Assembly (NCBI GenBank): GCA_002709085.1
Contig: PAPR01000062.1
Span: forward strand, 1-64,000
Reading direction: 5' to 3'
DNA: 64,000 nucleotides
From: Pseudooceanicola sp.
Lineage (GTDB): Bacteria > Pseudomonadota > Alphaproteobacteria > Rhodobacterales > Rhodobacteraceae
Below, in pieces: positions 1-8,987 of this stretch (position 1 is the first letter of the stretch; the number at the start of each line of letters is the position of its first letter). The translations under genes were made by a program, and so were the position numbers. The notes beneath the pieces are model-generated. The model saw nothing but the letters and a program-made list of their open reading frames with translations. It had not been told where the DNA came from and ran no database searches.

Positions 1-62
1 CCGCGCGCCCCGCCGCCGAACTGCTGGCGCGCGCCTTTGCCCTGCCGGGAGAGGCATCGTGA
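1..62 (+). CDS. End of a gene transfer agent protein (g10-like), cut by window edge
   Basis: Only the last 19 codons are in the window. The reading ends in ...LLARAFALPGEAS and stops at TGA 60-62, overlapping the GTG start of the next gene by four bases. Position directly before the tail-assembly-chaperone-like gene of an RcGTA-type cluster suggests g10 (a short tail-completion or chaperone-like protein). The sequence itself is too short to prove the family, so the name rests on gene order. Confidence 0.55.
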   Translation, partial: ARPAAELLARAFALPGEAS

Positions 63-268
63 GTTTTGATTGGCCGGGTCTGATGCGCGCCGGATTGATC
101 GGTCTGCGCCTGAAACCGGCCGAATTCTGGGCGCTGACCCCTGCCGAACTGCGTCTGATGCTGGGCGAGGGCGCGCTACCCACCTTGGGCCGTGCGCGGC
201 TGGACGAGATGCTGGCGCGCTACCCGGATGCGGGCGGCCCGGCAATGACGGACCCGAAGGGAGAGTGA
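59..268 (+). CDS. GTA tail assembly chaperone-like protein (Phage_TAC_6 / DUF2376 type)
   Basis: A 69-residue protein starting MSFDWPGLMRAGL with GTG at 59. The core, in which 'LRLKPAEFWALTPAEL' precedes 'RLMLG', matches what I know of the small rcc01693-type proteins encoded between g10 and g11 of Rhodobacterales gene transfer agents. These resemble phage tail assembly chaperones, which hold tape-measure protein during tail building. The start overlaps the previous stop by four bases and the stop lies one base before the g11 ATG, so translation is probably coupled. Length is usual for the family. Confidence 0.8.
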   Translation: MSFDWPGLMRAGLIGLRLKPAEFWALTPAELRLMLGEGALPTLGRARLDEMLARYPDAGGPAMTDPKGE

Positions 269-269
269 G

Positions 270-932
270 ATGATCGAGGAATTTGAAGGGCTTGGCGATC
301 TGCAAGGGCAGGTGGACGCGCTGGAAGTTTCGCTTGGCGGGGCCAGCAGCATGGCCGCCGGGTTCGACAGTGAATTGCGCCGAATGCGCGCGGCGCTCTC
401 CGAGACCGGCAAGGATGTGCAGACGCTGGAGCGCGGCCTGTCCCAAGGGTTGCGACGGGCGCTCGATTCCGTGGTGCTGGACGGGGCAAAGCTATCCGAC
501 GCGCTTGGCACCATCGCGAATTCCGTTGTGAATTCAGCCTATTCGGCGGCCGTGAAGCCGGTGACGGACCACTTTGGCGGCGCGATCTCCCAAGGTGTCG
601 GGAGCCTCGTCGCCGGGATGTTGCCCTTTGCGCAGGGCGGCGCGTTTTCCCAGGGGCGCGTGATGCCCTTTGCCGACGGGGGCGTAGTGCGGGGGGCGAC
701 GACCTTTCCGATGCGCGGCGGCACCGGCTTGATGGGCGAGGCGGGGCCGGAGGCGATCATGCCGCTTGCGCGCGGTCCCGACGGCAAGCTCGGCGTGCGC
801 GCCGACGCCGGGCGCGCGGTCAGCGTGGTGATGAACATCCAGACCACCGACGCCGAGAGTTTCCGCAAATCCCAAAGCCAGATCGCCGCCCAGATGGCGC
901 GCGCGATGACACGCGGCCAACGCAACAGGTGA
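270..932 (+). CDS. GTA tail tape measure protein (g11)
   Basis: A 220-residue protein. The N-terminal third (residues 1-90) is predicted helical and coiled (LQGQVDALEVSLGG...LSQGLRRALDSVV). The middle is rich in Gly and Ala (GGAISQGVGSLVAGMLPFAQGG), and the C-terminal part carries the common phage motif 'GEAGPEAIMPLARGPDGKLGV'. The short length fits the short gene transfer agent tail, because tape measure length sets tail length. It follows the chaperone-like gene by one base and precedes g12 by nine bases. Confidence 0.9.
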   Translation: MIEEFEGLGDLQGQVDALEVSLGGASSMAAGFDSELRRMRAALSETGKDVQTLERGLSQGLRRALDSVVLDGAKLSDALGTIANSVVNSAYSAAVKPVTDHFGGAISQGVGSLVAGMLPFAQGGAFSQGRVMPFADGGVVRGATTFPMRGGTGLMGEAGPEAIMPLARGPDGKLGVRADAGRAVSVVMNIQTTDAESFRKSQSQIAAQMARAMTRGQRNR

Positions 933-941
933 GGTAATCCC

Positions 942-1574
942 ATGAGTTTCCACGATATTCGTTTCCCCGCCGCGCTGTCCTTCGGGTCTACCGGCGGCCC
1001 CGAGCGACGCACCGAGATTGTCACCCTCGCCAATGGCTACGAGGAGCGCAACGCCCCGTGGTCCCAATCCCGCCGGCGCTATGATGCGGGGGTTTCGATG
1101 CGCTCTCTCGACGATATCGCGTCGCTTCTGGCGTTTTTCGAGGCGCGGCAGGGGCAGCTCTACGGGTTTCGCTGGAAGGATTGGTCGGATTACAAATCCT
1201 GCCTGCCGGGGGAGGATATTTCCTATACCGATCAACTTCTTGCCCGTGGTGACGGGGTGACGGCGACGTTCCAGCTGGCCAAGACCTACCGTTCGGGCCT
1301 CGAACACGCGCGCCGGGTCATCACGCGGCCGGTCGCGGGCACCGTGCGGATCGGCGTCAACGGGACGGAACTGCGCGAGGGCGTACATTTCACACTGGAC
1401 ACCACAACCGGATCAATCGTTCTGGCAGAGGTCCCGACGCCGGAGGCCGAAGTCACCGCAGGCTTTGAATTCGACGTGCCGGTGCGCTTTGACACGGACC
1501 GGATCGCGACCTCCGTCGCCTCGTTCCAGGCGGGCGAGATGCCGAGCGTCCCGGTGGTGGAGCTTCGGGTCTGA
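942..1574 (+). CDS. GTA distal tail protein (g12, DUF2460)
   Basis: A 210-residue protein of the DUF2460/TIGR02217 type. Supporting stretches are 'FHDIRFPAALSFGSTGGPER' near the N-terminus, 'RRYDAGVSMRSLDDIASLLAFFEARQG' and 'GFRWKDWSDYKSC'. In the R. capsulatus particle the g12 product forms the ring that joins tail tube to baseplate. The stop TGA (1572-1574) overlaps the next ATG by one base, which fits an operon of structural genes made in fixed proportion. Confidence 0.92.
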   Translation: MSFHDIRFPAALSFGSTGGPERRTEIVTLANGYEERNAPWSQSRRRYDAGVSMRSLDDIASLLAFFEARQGQLYGFRWKDWSDYKSCLPGEDISYTDQLLARGDGVTATFQLAKTYRSGLEHARRVITRPVAGTVRIGVNGTELREGVHFTLDTTTGSIVLAEVPTPEAEVTAGFEFDVPVRFDTDRIATSVASFQAGEMPSVPVVELRV

Positions 1575-2452
1575 TGGCGTTCAACGGCGCATTGGCGGCG
1601 CATCTCGCCACGGGGACCACCACGACCTGTCACGCCTGGGCGATCACGCGGGGCGATGGCACAGTGCTGGGCTTCACCGATCACGACCGGGATCTGACCT
1701 TCGACGGCATGACTTTTCGCGCCGGCACCGGGCTGTCCGCGATGGCATTGCAGCAGGGCACCGGGCTGGCGGTCGACAACTCTGAGGCGATTGGCGCGCT
1801 CAGCGATGCGGCGATCCGCGAGGCCGACATCGACGCGGGCCGCTTTGACGGGGCCGCCGTGTCGGCCTGGGTGGTGAACTGGGCGGAGGTCGCGGCGCGG
1901 CAGGTGATCTTTCGCGGCACCATCGGGGAAATCCGGCGTGCGGGCGGGGCCTTTAGCGCGGAATTACGCGGGCTGGCCGAGGCGCTGAATCAGCCGATGG
2001 GCCGGGTCTACCAACCGGGCTGCGGCGCGGTGCTGGGCGATGCGGCCTGCGGCGTCGATCTGGGCGCGGCGGGCTATCACGTCGAGACCACGGTGGAGGG
2101 TTTGGGCGATACGCTGCGTCTGCCTGCCTTGCCGGACTTTGAACCCGGCTGGTTCACGCGCGGCAGATTGATTGTTCTGGATGGTGAGGCCGAAGGGCTG
2201 GTGGGTGAGGTCAAGCGCGATCGGACCACCGAGACGACCCGCGAGATCACCCTCTGGCAAGGCCTGCGCGCACCTCTAGCCATCGGCGACCGGCTGCGCC
2301 TTGTCGCGGGCTGTGACAAGCGGATGGACACCTGCCGCTACAAATTCAACAACCTGCTGAACTTTCAAGGGTTTCCCGACATTCCGGGAGAGGATTGGAT
2401 GACCGCCTATCCCGCCACCAGCGGCCAGACCACGGGGGGCAGCCGGCGATGA
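1574..2452 (+). CDS. GTA baseplate hub protein (g13, DUF2163)
   Basis: A 292-residue protein of the DUF2163/phage_BR0599 family. The N-terminal part (about residues 1-150) is beta-rich, and the C-terminal part ends in the family-typical stretch from 'GCDKRMDTCRYKF' to 'GFPDIPGEDWM'. Four cysteines (about 150, 159, 247 and 254) are placed as in lambda tip protein L relatives, which bind an iron-sulfur cluster; that role is inferred here. The gene overlaps its neighbours at both ends (one base with g12, ATGA with g14). Confidence 0.92.
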   Translation: MAFNGALAAHLATGTTTTCHAWAITRGDGTVLGFTDHDRDLTFDGMTFRAGTGLSAMALQQGTGLAVDNSEAIGALSDAAIREADIDAGRFDGAAVSAWVVNWAEVAARQVIFRGTIGEIRRAGGAFSAELRGLAEALNQPMGRVYQPGCGAVLGDAACGVDLGAAGYHVETTVEGLGDTLRLPALPDFEPGWFTRGRLIVLDGEAEGLVGEVKRDRTTETTREITLWQGLRAPLAIGDRLRLVAGCDKRMDTCRYKFNNLLNFQGFPDIPGEDWMTAYPATSGQTTGGSRR

Positions 2453-2871
2453 ATCGATACGTTCAGGCGGCGCGCGGCTGGATCGGCACGCCCTATCTGC
2501 ACCAAGCCTCGCATCGCGGTGTGGGCACCGATTGCCTGGGCCTGCTGCGCGGTATCTGGCGCGAGGTTCTGGGGGCGGAGCCGGAGGCGATCCCGCCCTA
2601 TTCCCGCGACTGGTCCGAACCCTCTGGCGAGGAACGCCTGTGGCGCGCCGCGCGGCGTCACCTTTGCCCCAGTCGGATTGAGGCGGCGGGCGATGTGGTG
2701 CTGTTCCGCATGCGCGCCGGGGCGGTCGCGAAACATCTCGGCATTCAGGCCCGGACCGGCGCGCAGGCCAGTTTCATTCATGCCTACAGCGGGCACGGCG
2801 TTGTCGAAAGCCCGCTCTCCACCCCTTGGCGACGCCGCATCGTGGCGCGTTTCACATTTCCGGAGGTTTGA
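2449..2871 (+). CDS. GTA tail cell-wall peptidase (g14, NlpC/P60)
   Basis: A 140-residue NlpC/P60 cysteine peptidase. The catalytic Cys lies in 'GTDCLGLLRGIWR' (about residue 29) and the His in 'AKHLGIQA'. In the RcGTA particle the g14 product is a peptidoglycan-cutting enzyme at the tail tip that helps DNA enter the cell. I chose ATG 2449, which overlaps the g13 stop as ATGA and begins MNRYVQAARGWIGTPY. The open frame extends upstream to 2395, but the extra 18 residues lie inside g13 and are out of family. Confidence 0.9.
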   Translation: MNRYVQAARGWIGTPYLHQASHRGVGTDCLGLLRGIWREVLGAEPEAIPPYSRDWSEPSGEERLWRAARRHLCPSRIEAAGDVVLFRMRAGAVAKHLGIQARTGAQASFIHAYSGHGVVESPLSTPWRRRIVARFTFPEV

Positions 2872-2874
2872 TCC

Positions 2875-5800
2875 ATGGCGACGCTACTTCTTTCGGCGGC
2901 GGGGGCCGCGTTCGGCGGATATATGGGCGGTACGGTGCTGGGCCTGTCGTCCGTGGTAGCGGGGCGCTTTGTGGGGGCGCTGGCCGGGCGCGCCATCGAC
3001 CAGCGGCTGCTGGGACAGGGGGCCGAGCCGGTCGAAACGGGCCGGGTCGAGCGTCTGCGCCTGATGGGCGCGGGCGAGGGCGATCCGCTGGCCCGCGTGC
3101 ATGGCCGTGTGCGCATCGCCGGGCAGGTGATCTGGGCCACCCGGTTCGAAGAAGTCGTGACCCAGACCGGCGGCGGCGGCAAGGGCGCGCCGCAGCCCAT
3201 GGTGCGGCGTTATTCCTACCGCGTCTCGCTGGCGATCGCGCTTTGCGAGGGCGAGATTTCGGGCATCGGGCGCATCTGGGCGGACGGGGCAGAGATCGCC
3301 TCCACCGATCTGTCGATGCAAGTCTACACCGGGTCCGACGACCAGCTTCCCGATCCCAAGATGGAGGCGGTCGAGGGCGCCGGCGCGGTTCCCGCCTATC
3401 GCGGCACGGCCTATGTGGTGATCGAGGATCTGGCGCTGGAGCCATGGGGCAACCGGGTGCCGCAGTTCTCCTTCGAGGTCATCCGCCCGGCCCCGGTTGA
3501 GGTCGCCCCCGATGATCCCGCGCACGCGATCCGCGCGGTCGCGATGATGCCGGGCAGCGGGGAATATGCGCTGGCGAGCACGCCGGTCAGCTATGACCTC
3601 GGGGCGGGTAACGTGCGGATGGCAAACGTCAATTCGCCCTCGGGCAAGGCCGATTTCCCGACCGCGCTGGATCAGATGCAGGCGGAACTGCCGGGCTGCG
3701 ATCACGTCTCCCTCATCGTCAGTTGGTTCGGGGACGACCTGCGCTGCGGGACATGTTCGATCCGTCCGCTGGCCGAATCCGCCGCGCCGGAGGCCAGCAT
3801 GCCGTGGCACGTCGCCGGGGTGTCGCGCGCGACCGCCGGTCTGGTCGCCAAGGACGACGAAGGCCGCGCGATTTATGGCGGCACCCCCGCCGATGCTTCG
3901 GTGATCGAGGCGATTGGCGAGATGTCGGCGCGCGGTCAAAAGGTGATGTTCTACCCATTCATCCTGATGGATCAGCCCGAGGGGAACGCGCTGCCCGATC
4001 CGTGGTCCGGCGGTGTGGGCCAAGCTGCATTGCCGTGGCGCGGACGCATCACCACCTCGCGCGCGCCGGGGATTGCAGGTTCGCCCGACGCAACGGCGGC
4101 GGCGGGGGCAGAGGTCGCGGCGTTCTTTGGCACCGCCTCGGCCAGTGATTTCAACGTCTCGCCGGGGCATGTCGTCTATTCCGGCCCGGCCGAGTGGTCC
4201 TACAGACGGTTCATTCTGCATCAGGCGGCCTTGTGTGTGGCCGCCGGCGGGGTGGAGTCCTTTTGCATCGGCTCCGAAATGCGCGCGCTGACGCAGATCC
4301 GCGACGACATGGGCTTTCCCGCCGTGGCGGCGCTGCGCGCATTGGCGGGGGAGGTCCGCGCGATCCTCGGGGCTGAGACGAAGATCGGCTATGCGGCGGA
4401 TTGGTCGGAATATTTCGGCTATCAGCCGGAGGGGAGCGGGGATCGCTACTTTCACCTCGATCCCCTCTGGGCGGATGCTGAGATCGACTTTGTCGGGATC
4501 GACAATTACATGCCGCTCTCGGATTGGCGGGAGGGGGATGATCACGCCGACGCCGCCCATGGGTCGATCTACGATCTCAACTATCTCAAGGGCAATATCG
4601 AGGGCGGCGAGAGGTATGACTGGTATTACCATTCGGACGCCGCGCGCCGCGCGCAAATCCGCACGCCGATCACCGATGGCGCGCATGATGAGCCGTGGAT
4701 CTGGCGCAACAAGGACATTCGGGGCTGGTGGCAGAACGTCCATTACGAACGCATCGGCGGGGTGCGCCAATCCGATCCGACCGCGTGGGAGCCGCAGTCC
4801 AAACCCGTCTGGTTCACCGAATTGGGCTGCGCGGCGGTGGACAAGGCGACCAATCAGCCGAACAAGTTTCTCGACCCCAAATCCTCGGAATCCGCGCTGC
4901 CGCATTTTTCGACCGGGCGGCGCGACGATCTGATCGCGATGCAGTATCTGCGCGCGATGCTCTCCTATTGGGGTGAGGCCGCGCATAACCCCGTCTCGGC
5001 GGTCTATGGCGCACCGATGCTGGATATGTCGCGCGCCCATGTCTGGGCCTGGGACGCGCGGCCCTATCCGTGGTTTCCGAACGCGCAGGAGACCTGGTCG
5101 GACGGGGCCAATCATGCGCGTGGACACTGGATCACCGGGCGCGCCTCGGCCCGGTCGCTGGCCAGCGTGGTGCGCGAGATCTGCCTGCGCGCCGGGGTCG
5201 ATACCATCGACACCGAGGGGCTGCGCGGCGTCGTCTGGGGCTATGAGGAGCCGTTGGGCGGGACCGCGCGCGCCGCCCTGCAACCCCTGATGCTGCGCTT
5301 TGGCTTTGACGCGGTGGATCGCGAGGGCGTGCTGACCTTTGCGATGCGGGACGGCGGCGTCGATGCGGTGCTGTCGCGCGATCATCTCGCGGTCAGCAGG
5401 GAGCTTGACGCGACCTTGGAGGAGAGCCGCGCCAGCGAGGCGGAGAAGGCGGGCCGGATCCGCTTGCGCTTTGTTCAGGCGGGCGGGGATTTCGACATGG
5501 TCGCCGAAGAGGCTGGCCTGCCACATCAGGACAGCGACACCGTCGCCGCGCAGGAGCTGCGCCTGTCGATGCTGCGCGGCGAGGGGCGACAGGTCGCCGA
5601 ACGCTGGCTGGCCGAGGCGCAGGTCGCGCGCGACACAGCACGCTTTGCCCTGCCGCCGTCGCAGGCCGCGCTCGGGGCCGGGGACGTGGTGCAGATCGGT
5701 GAGGGGGTGGCGCGCTACCGCATCGACCGGGTGGATCGCGGCGCGGTGCAGATCGTCGATGCGGTGCGTGTTGAGGCTGAAACCTATCGCCCCGTCGACA

Positions 5801-6768
5801 TGGTCGAAACCACCGCGCGGCAGGCACAGTTTGTGCCACCCGTGCCGGTGTTTCCGCTGTTCCTCGACCTGCCACTGATGCGGGGCGACGAGGTGGCGCA
5901 TGCGCCGCACCTCGCCGTCACCGCGCAGCCCTGGCCGGGGACCGTGGGGGTCTATAGCTCCGGCGAGGATGCGGATTATGCGCTGGACCGGGTGATCGAC
6001 CAGCGCGCGGTGATCGGGGTGACGACCGCGCCCTTGGTTTCCGCGCCGTCGGGCCGTTTTGACCGGGGGGAGCCCTTGGCCGTGCGTCTGACCAGCGGCA
6101 CGCTCGAGTCGATCAGCGACGCCGGGCTGCTTGCGGGCAAGAACCTGATGGCAATCGGCGACGGCACGCCGGGAGGATGGGAGCTGTTCCAGTTCCGCGA
6201 CGCGGTACCGGGCGGGCAGGGCGTCTACCTGCTGAGCCACCGTTTGCGCGGTCAACTCGGCACCGATGCGACGATGCCCGAGGTCTGGCCGGCGGGGTCC
6301 TATGTCGTGCTGATGAACGGCGCGCCGCAACAGATCGGCCTGACCCCGGCGCAGCGCGGCCACCAGCGCCATTTCCGCATCGGACCGGCGCGGCGCAGCT
6401 ATTCCGATGCCTCCTACCGCCATGAAAGCCACGCCTTCGACGGGATCGGCTTGCGCCCGCTGTCGCCGGTGCATCTGCGCGCCGAGCCCGAGGGTGCGGA
6501 CCTTGCGATCAGCTGGATCCGGCGCACGCGGATCGGCGGGGATAATTGGGACGCGCTCGACGTCCCCCTGGGCGAAGAGCGCGAATCCTACCTTTTGCGC
6601 ATCATGCAAGGGGTTCAAATCAAACGGGAAATCATGCTCGATCAGCCCGGATGGACCTATACGGGCGCGGATCAGCAGACGGACGGAGCGCTGGCGGGCA
6701 AGCATCTGGAGGTTGCGCAGATCTCGGCGATCTTTGGACCCGGCGCATGGGCAAGGCTGGCGTTTTAG
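2875..6768 (+). CDS. GTA host-specificity / 'megatron' tail fibre protein (g15, GTA TIM-barrel)
   Basis: A 1297-residue protein and the largest product of the cluster. The N-terminus has a glycine-rich membrane-like helix (residues 1-45), then a phage tail-protein region. The GTA TIM-barrel-like domain lies in the middle (about 420-780, including 'FVGIDNYMPLSDWR' and 'KPVWFTELGC'), followed by a phage-tail_3 region and a beta-rich C-terminus. In R. capsulatus the product spans the baseplate and contacts the recipient cell. The frame is intact, so the tail module shows no decay. The next gene, cysE, is 95 bases away and is not part of the particle. Confidence 0.93.
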   Translation: MATLLLSAAGAAFGGYMGGTVLGLSSVVAGRFVGALAGRAIDQRLLGQGAEPVETGRVERLRLMGAGEGDPLARVHGRVRIAGQVIWATRFEEVVTQTGGGGKGAPQPMVRRYSYRVSLAIALCEGEISGIGRIWADGAEIASTDLSMQVYTGSDDQLPDPKMEAVEGAGAVPAYRGTAYVVIEDLALEPWGNRVPQFSFEVIRPAPVEVAPDDPAHAIRAVAMMPGSGEYALASTPVSYDLGAGNVRMANVNSPSGKADFPTALDQMQAELPGCDHVSLIVSWFGDDLRCGTCSIRPLAESAAPEASMPWHVAGVSRATAGLVAKDDEGRAIYGGTPADASVIEAIGEMSARGQKVMFYPFILMDQPEGNALPDPWSGGVGQAALPWRGRITTSRAPGIAGSPDATAAAGAEVAAFFGTASASDFNVSPGHVVYSGPAEWSYRRFILHQAALCVAAGGVESFCIGSEMRALTQIRDDMGFPAVAALRALAGEVRAILGAETKIGYAADWSEYFGYQPEGSGDRYFHLDPLWADAEIDFVGIDNYMPLSDWREGDDHADAAHGSIYDLNYLKGNIEGGERYDWYYHSDAARRAQIRTPITDGAHDEPWIWRNKDIRGWWQNVHYERIGGVRQSDPTAWEPQSKPVWFTELGCAAVDKATNQPNKFLDPKSSESALPHFSTGRRDDLIAMQYLRAMLSYWGEAAHNPVSAVYGAPMLDMSRAHVWAWDARPYPWFPNAQETWSDGANHARGHWITGRASARSLASVVREICLRAGVDTIDTEGLRGVVWGYEEPLGGTARAALQPLMLRFGFDAVDREGVLTFAMRDGGVDAVLSRDHLAVSRELDATLEESRASEAEKAGRIRLRFVQAGGDFDMVAEEAGLPHQDSDTVAAQELRLSMLRGEGRQVAERWLAEAQVARDTARFALPPSQAALGAGDVVQIGEGVARYRIDRVDRGAVQIVDAVRVEAETYRPVDMVETTARQAQFVPPVPVFPLFLDLPLMRGDEVAHAPHLAVTAQPWPGTVGVYSSGEDADYALDRVIDQRAVIGVTTAPLVSAPSGRFDRGEPLAVRLTSGTLESISDAGLLAGKNLMAIGDGTPGGWELFQFRDAVPGGQGVYLLSHRLRGQLGTDATMPEVWPAGSYVVLMNGAPQQIGLTPAQRGHQRHFRIGPARRSYSDASYRHESHAFDGIGLRPLSPVHLRAEPEGADLAISWIRRTRIGGDNWDALDVPLGEERESYLLRIMQGVQIKREIMLDQPGWTYTGADQQTDGALAGKHLEVAQISAIFGPGAWARLAF

Positions 6769-6863
6769 GCATTCCGATCCGCAATCTTGCCCATCACATC
6801 ATTGCGTTTTAAGCCCGCTCCTCTATCTGCTAAGGTACGGCAGAGCCAAAAGAGGACGACCAC

Positions 6864-7685
6864 ATGCCCATCACCCGCGCGAAAGTATCCTCGGTCGATC
6901 CGGTCTGGGAGCGTATGACACAGGAAGCGGAGCAGGCGATCCGCGACGAACCTCTCTTGGGCGGGCAGATCCACTCGGCCTTGCTGCATCACCCTTCGAT
7001 AGAGAACGCGCTGGCCTATCGCATCGCGATGAAGCTGGCGAATTCCGAGATGTCCGAGCAATTGCTGCGCGAAATCTGTGACGAGGCCTACCGCGCCGAT
7101 CCGTCACTGGCCGATGCGGCGCGCGCCGATATCGTCGCCACCTATGAGCGTGACCCGGCCTGCCACCGATTTATCCAGCCTCTGCTCTATTTCAAGGGCT
7201 ATCAGGCGGTGCAGTCCTACCGTGTCGCGCATTGGCTGTGGACGCAGGGGCGGCGCGATCTGTCGTACTTTTTCCAGATGCGCTGTTCCGAGGTCTACGG
7301 AATCGACATCCACCCCGCCGCACGGATCGGGCGCGGCATCATGATCGACCACGCCCATTCCATTGTCATCGGTGAGACGGCTGTGGTGGGCAACAACGTC
7401 TCGATGCTGCATTCCGTCACTCTGGGCGGCACCGGCAAGGAGGACGACGACCGTCACCCCAAGATCGGGGACGGCGTGCTGATCGGGGCCGGAGCCAAGG
7501 TGCTGGGCAATATCGCCGTCGGGCATTGCTCGCGCATCGCCGCCGGATCGGTTGTTCTGCATGACGTGCCGCCCTGCAAGACCGTCGCCGGGATCCCGGC
7601 GAGGATCGTCGGTGAGGCGGGTTGCGATCAGCCCTCGATGTCGATGAACCACCTCTTTGGCGGGGACGTGCCGCCCGCGTCGTAA
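6864..7685 (+). CDS. cysE: Serine O-acetyltransferase
   Basis: A 273-residue protein that transfers acetyl from acetyl-CoA to L-serine, the step feeding cysteine synthesis in the cytoplasm. The N-terminal helical SATase domain (residues 1-140, 'IHSALLHHPSIENALAYRIA') precedes the left-handed beta-helix of hexapeptide repeats ('IHPAARIGRGIMIDHAHSIVIGETAVVGNNVSML'). The catalytic His lies in DHAHS near residue 161, and the CoA-side Gly-rich turn 'GGTGKEDDDRHPKIGDGVLIGAGAKVLG' is present. Start ATG 6864 follows AAGAGGACGACC. A possible promoter (-10 like TGCTAAGG near 6829-6836) lies in the 95-base gap after g15. Confidence 0.96.
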   Translation: MPITRAKVSSVDPVWERMTQEAEQAIRDEPLLGGQIHSALLHHPSIENALAYRIAMKLANSEMSEQLLREICDEAYRADPSLADAARADIVATYERDPACHRFIQPLLYFKGYQAVQSYRVAHWLWTQGRRDLSYFFQMRCSEVYGIDIHPAARIGRGIMIDHAHSIVIGETAVVGNNVSMLHSVTLGGTGKEDDDRHPKIGDGVLIGAGAKVLGNIAVGHCSRIAAGSVVLHDVPPCKTVAGIPARIVGEAGCDQPSMSMNHLFGGDVPPAS

Positions 7686-7933
7686 TTGTGGTTATGCGGG
7701 TGCATTTGCGCGGCGCGAGCGGTTGAAATCGCGGCTGTGTCCCTGCGAGGGCATGGCCGGTTTCGGGGCTGATATCTTCGTAAGCCAAAGGCGCGACAGG
7801 TCGGGAGGGGTCTGCCGACCGGAGCGTGAGCCCCGTCACAAATCGTTATCAAGCTGATAGATGACCGGACCCTGCTTTGCGCTCCGGACCTCGGCCATGG
7901 TCGGGGCAGTCCTACCGCCCCGACCAATCGTGA

Positions 7934-8488
7934 TCATTCGGTGACAGAGACCTGGACCATGCGGTCCGGCGTGCCGGAGACCGTGCCGCTTTGGCCTTGG
8001 CCGCGCTTGATTTCGTCAACGATTGCCATGCCTTCGGTCACTTCGCCGACGACCGTGTACTGACCGTTCAGAAACGGGCCGGGGGCGAACATGATAAAGA
8101 ACTGGCTGTTGGCGGAATTTGGGTTCTGCGAACGGGCCATGCCGACGACACCCCGTTCGAAAGGTTTGTCCGAGAACTCTGCCGGAATGTCGGCCATGTC
8201 CGAACCGCCGGTGCCGGCGCGGCGCATGTCGCCGCCCTCGACACGGGCGAATTGCACGTCGCCGGTCTGGGCCATGAAGCCGTCGATCACGCGGTGAAAG
8301 TAGACGCCGTCATAGGACCCTGACGACGCGATTTCGGTGATCTGCGCGACATGCTTGGGCGCGACATCCTCGAAGAGGTCGATGTGGATCGTGCCGTTGG
8401 CCTGGCCCGCGATCTCGATGTCGAGACCGGTGGCAAGCGCCGGTGCGGCGAGGGTGGAGAGTGCCAGAGCGGCGAGAAGATTACGCAT
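7934..8488 (-). CDS. Periplasmic peptidyl-prolyl cis-trans isomerase (cyclophilin)
   Basis: A 184-residue cyclophilin with an N-terminal signal peptide (MRNLLAALALSTLAAPALA, cut likely after residue 19). Family motifs 'YFHRVIDGFMAQTGD', 'NSANSQFFIMFAPGPFLNGQYTVVGEVTEG' and 'MADIPAEFSDKPFERGVVGMARSQNP' are complete, including the Arg, Phe and Gln of the active site. It is the second gene of a two-gene minus-strand operon. Its ATG overlaps the end of the cytoplasmic cyclophilin gene by eight bases, so one transcript serves both compartments. Confidence 0.94.
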   Translation of the reverse strand: MRNLLAALALSTLAAPALATGLDIEIAGQANGTIHIDLFEDVAPKHVAQITEIASSGSYDGVYFHRVIDGFMAQTGDVQFARVEGGDMRRAGTGGSDMADIPAEFSDKPFERGVVGMARSQNPNSANSQFFIMFAPGPFLNGQYTVVGEVTEGMAIVDEIKRGQGQSGTVSGTPDRMVQVSVTE

Positions 8489-8987
8489 CCGCCGCCACCT
8501 TGACCGAGATCATGCGGTCGGGATTCGCGGGCGGCTCGCCGCGGGTGATGGCGTCGACATGCTCCATCCCCTCGATGACGCGGCCATAGACCGTGTACTG
8601 ACCGTTGAGGAAGTTGTTGTCGGAAAAGTTGATGAAAAACTGCGAGTTGGCGGAATCGGGATTCTGCGAACGTGCCGCGCCGAGGGTGCCGCGATCATGC
8701 GGCAGCTTGGAAAATTCCGCCGGCAGGTCGGGCTTGTCCGAGGCGCCGGTGCCGGCCATGCGCGCGTTGTAATCCTGTTCCATGTTGCCGTGCTGCACGT
8801 CGCCGGTCTGAGCCATGAAACCGTCGATCACCCGGTGGAAGGCAACGTTGTCATAGGCACCGGCGCGGGCCAGTTCCTTCATCCGTTCGGCATGCTTGGG
8901 GGCGACGTCGGCCAGAAGCTCGATCGTGACGGTGCCGTCCTTGAGTTGCATCAGGATAGTGTTTTCGGGGTCTTTGATGTCGGCCAT
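8481..8987 (-). CDS. Cytoplasmic peptidyl-prolyl cis-trans isomerase (cyclophilin)
   Basis: A 168-residue cyclophilin without signal peptide (MADIKDPENTILMQLKDG). Motifs 'AFHRVIDGFMAQTGDVQHGN', 'NSQFFINFSDNNFLNGQYTVYGRVIEGMEHVD' and 'GTLGAARSQNP' mark a PpiB-type enzyme, and the active-site Arg, Phe and Gln are present. It is the first gene of the pair with the exported cyclophilin and is transcribed away from pgk. The pairing of one exported and one cytosolic copy suggests a tandem duplication followed by gain or loss of a signal peptide. Confidence 0.94.
   Translation of the reverse strand: MADIKDPENTILMQLKDGTVTIELLADVAPKHAERMKELARAGAYDNVAFHRVIDGFMAQTGDVQHGNMEQDYNARMAGTGASDKPDLPAEFSKLPHDRGTLGAARSQNPDSANSQFFINFSDNNFLNGQYTVYGRVIEGMEHVDAITRGEPPANPDRMISVKVAADA

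Noticed and set aside
2884-6705. Minus-strand open frame of 1273 codons opposite g15
   Set aside because: High GC at third positions of g15 keeps the opposite frame free of stops. The translation is rich in Arg, His and Gln, has no family motifs, and the plus-strand gene is certain.
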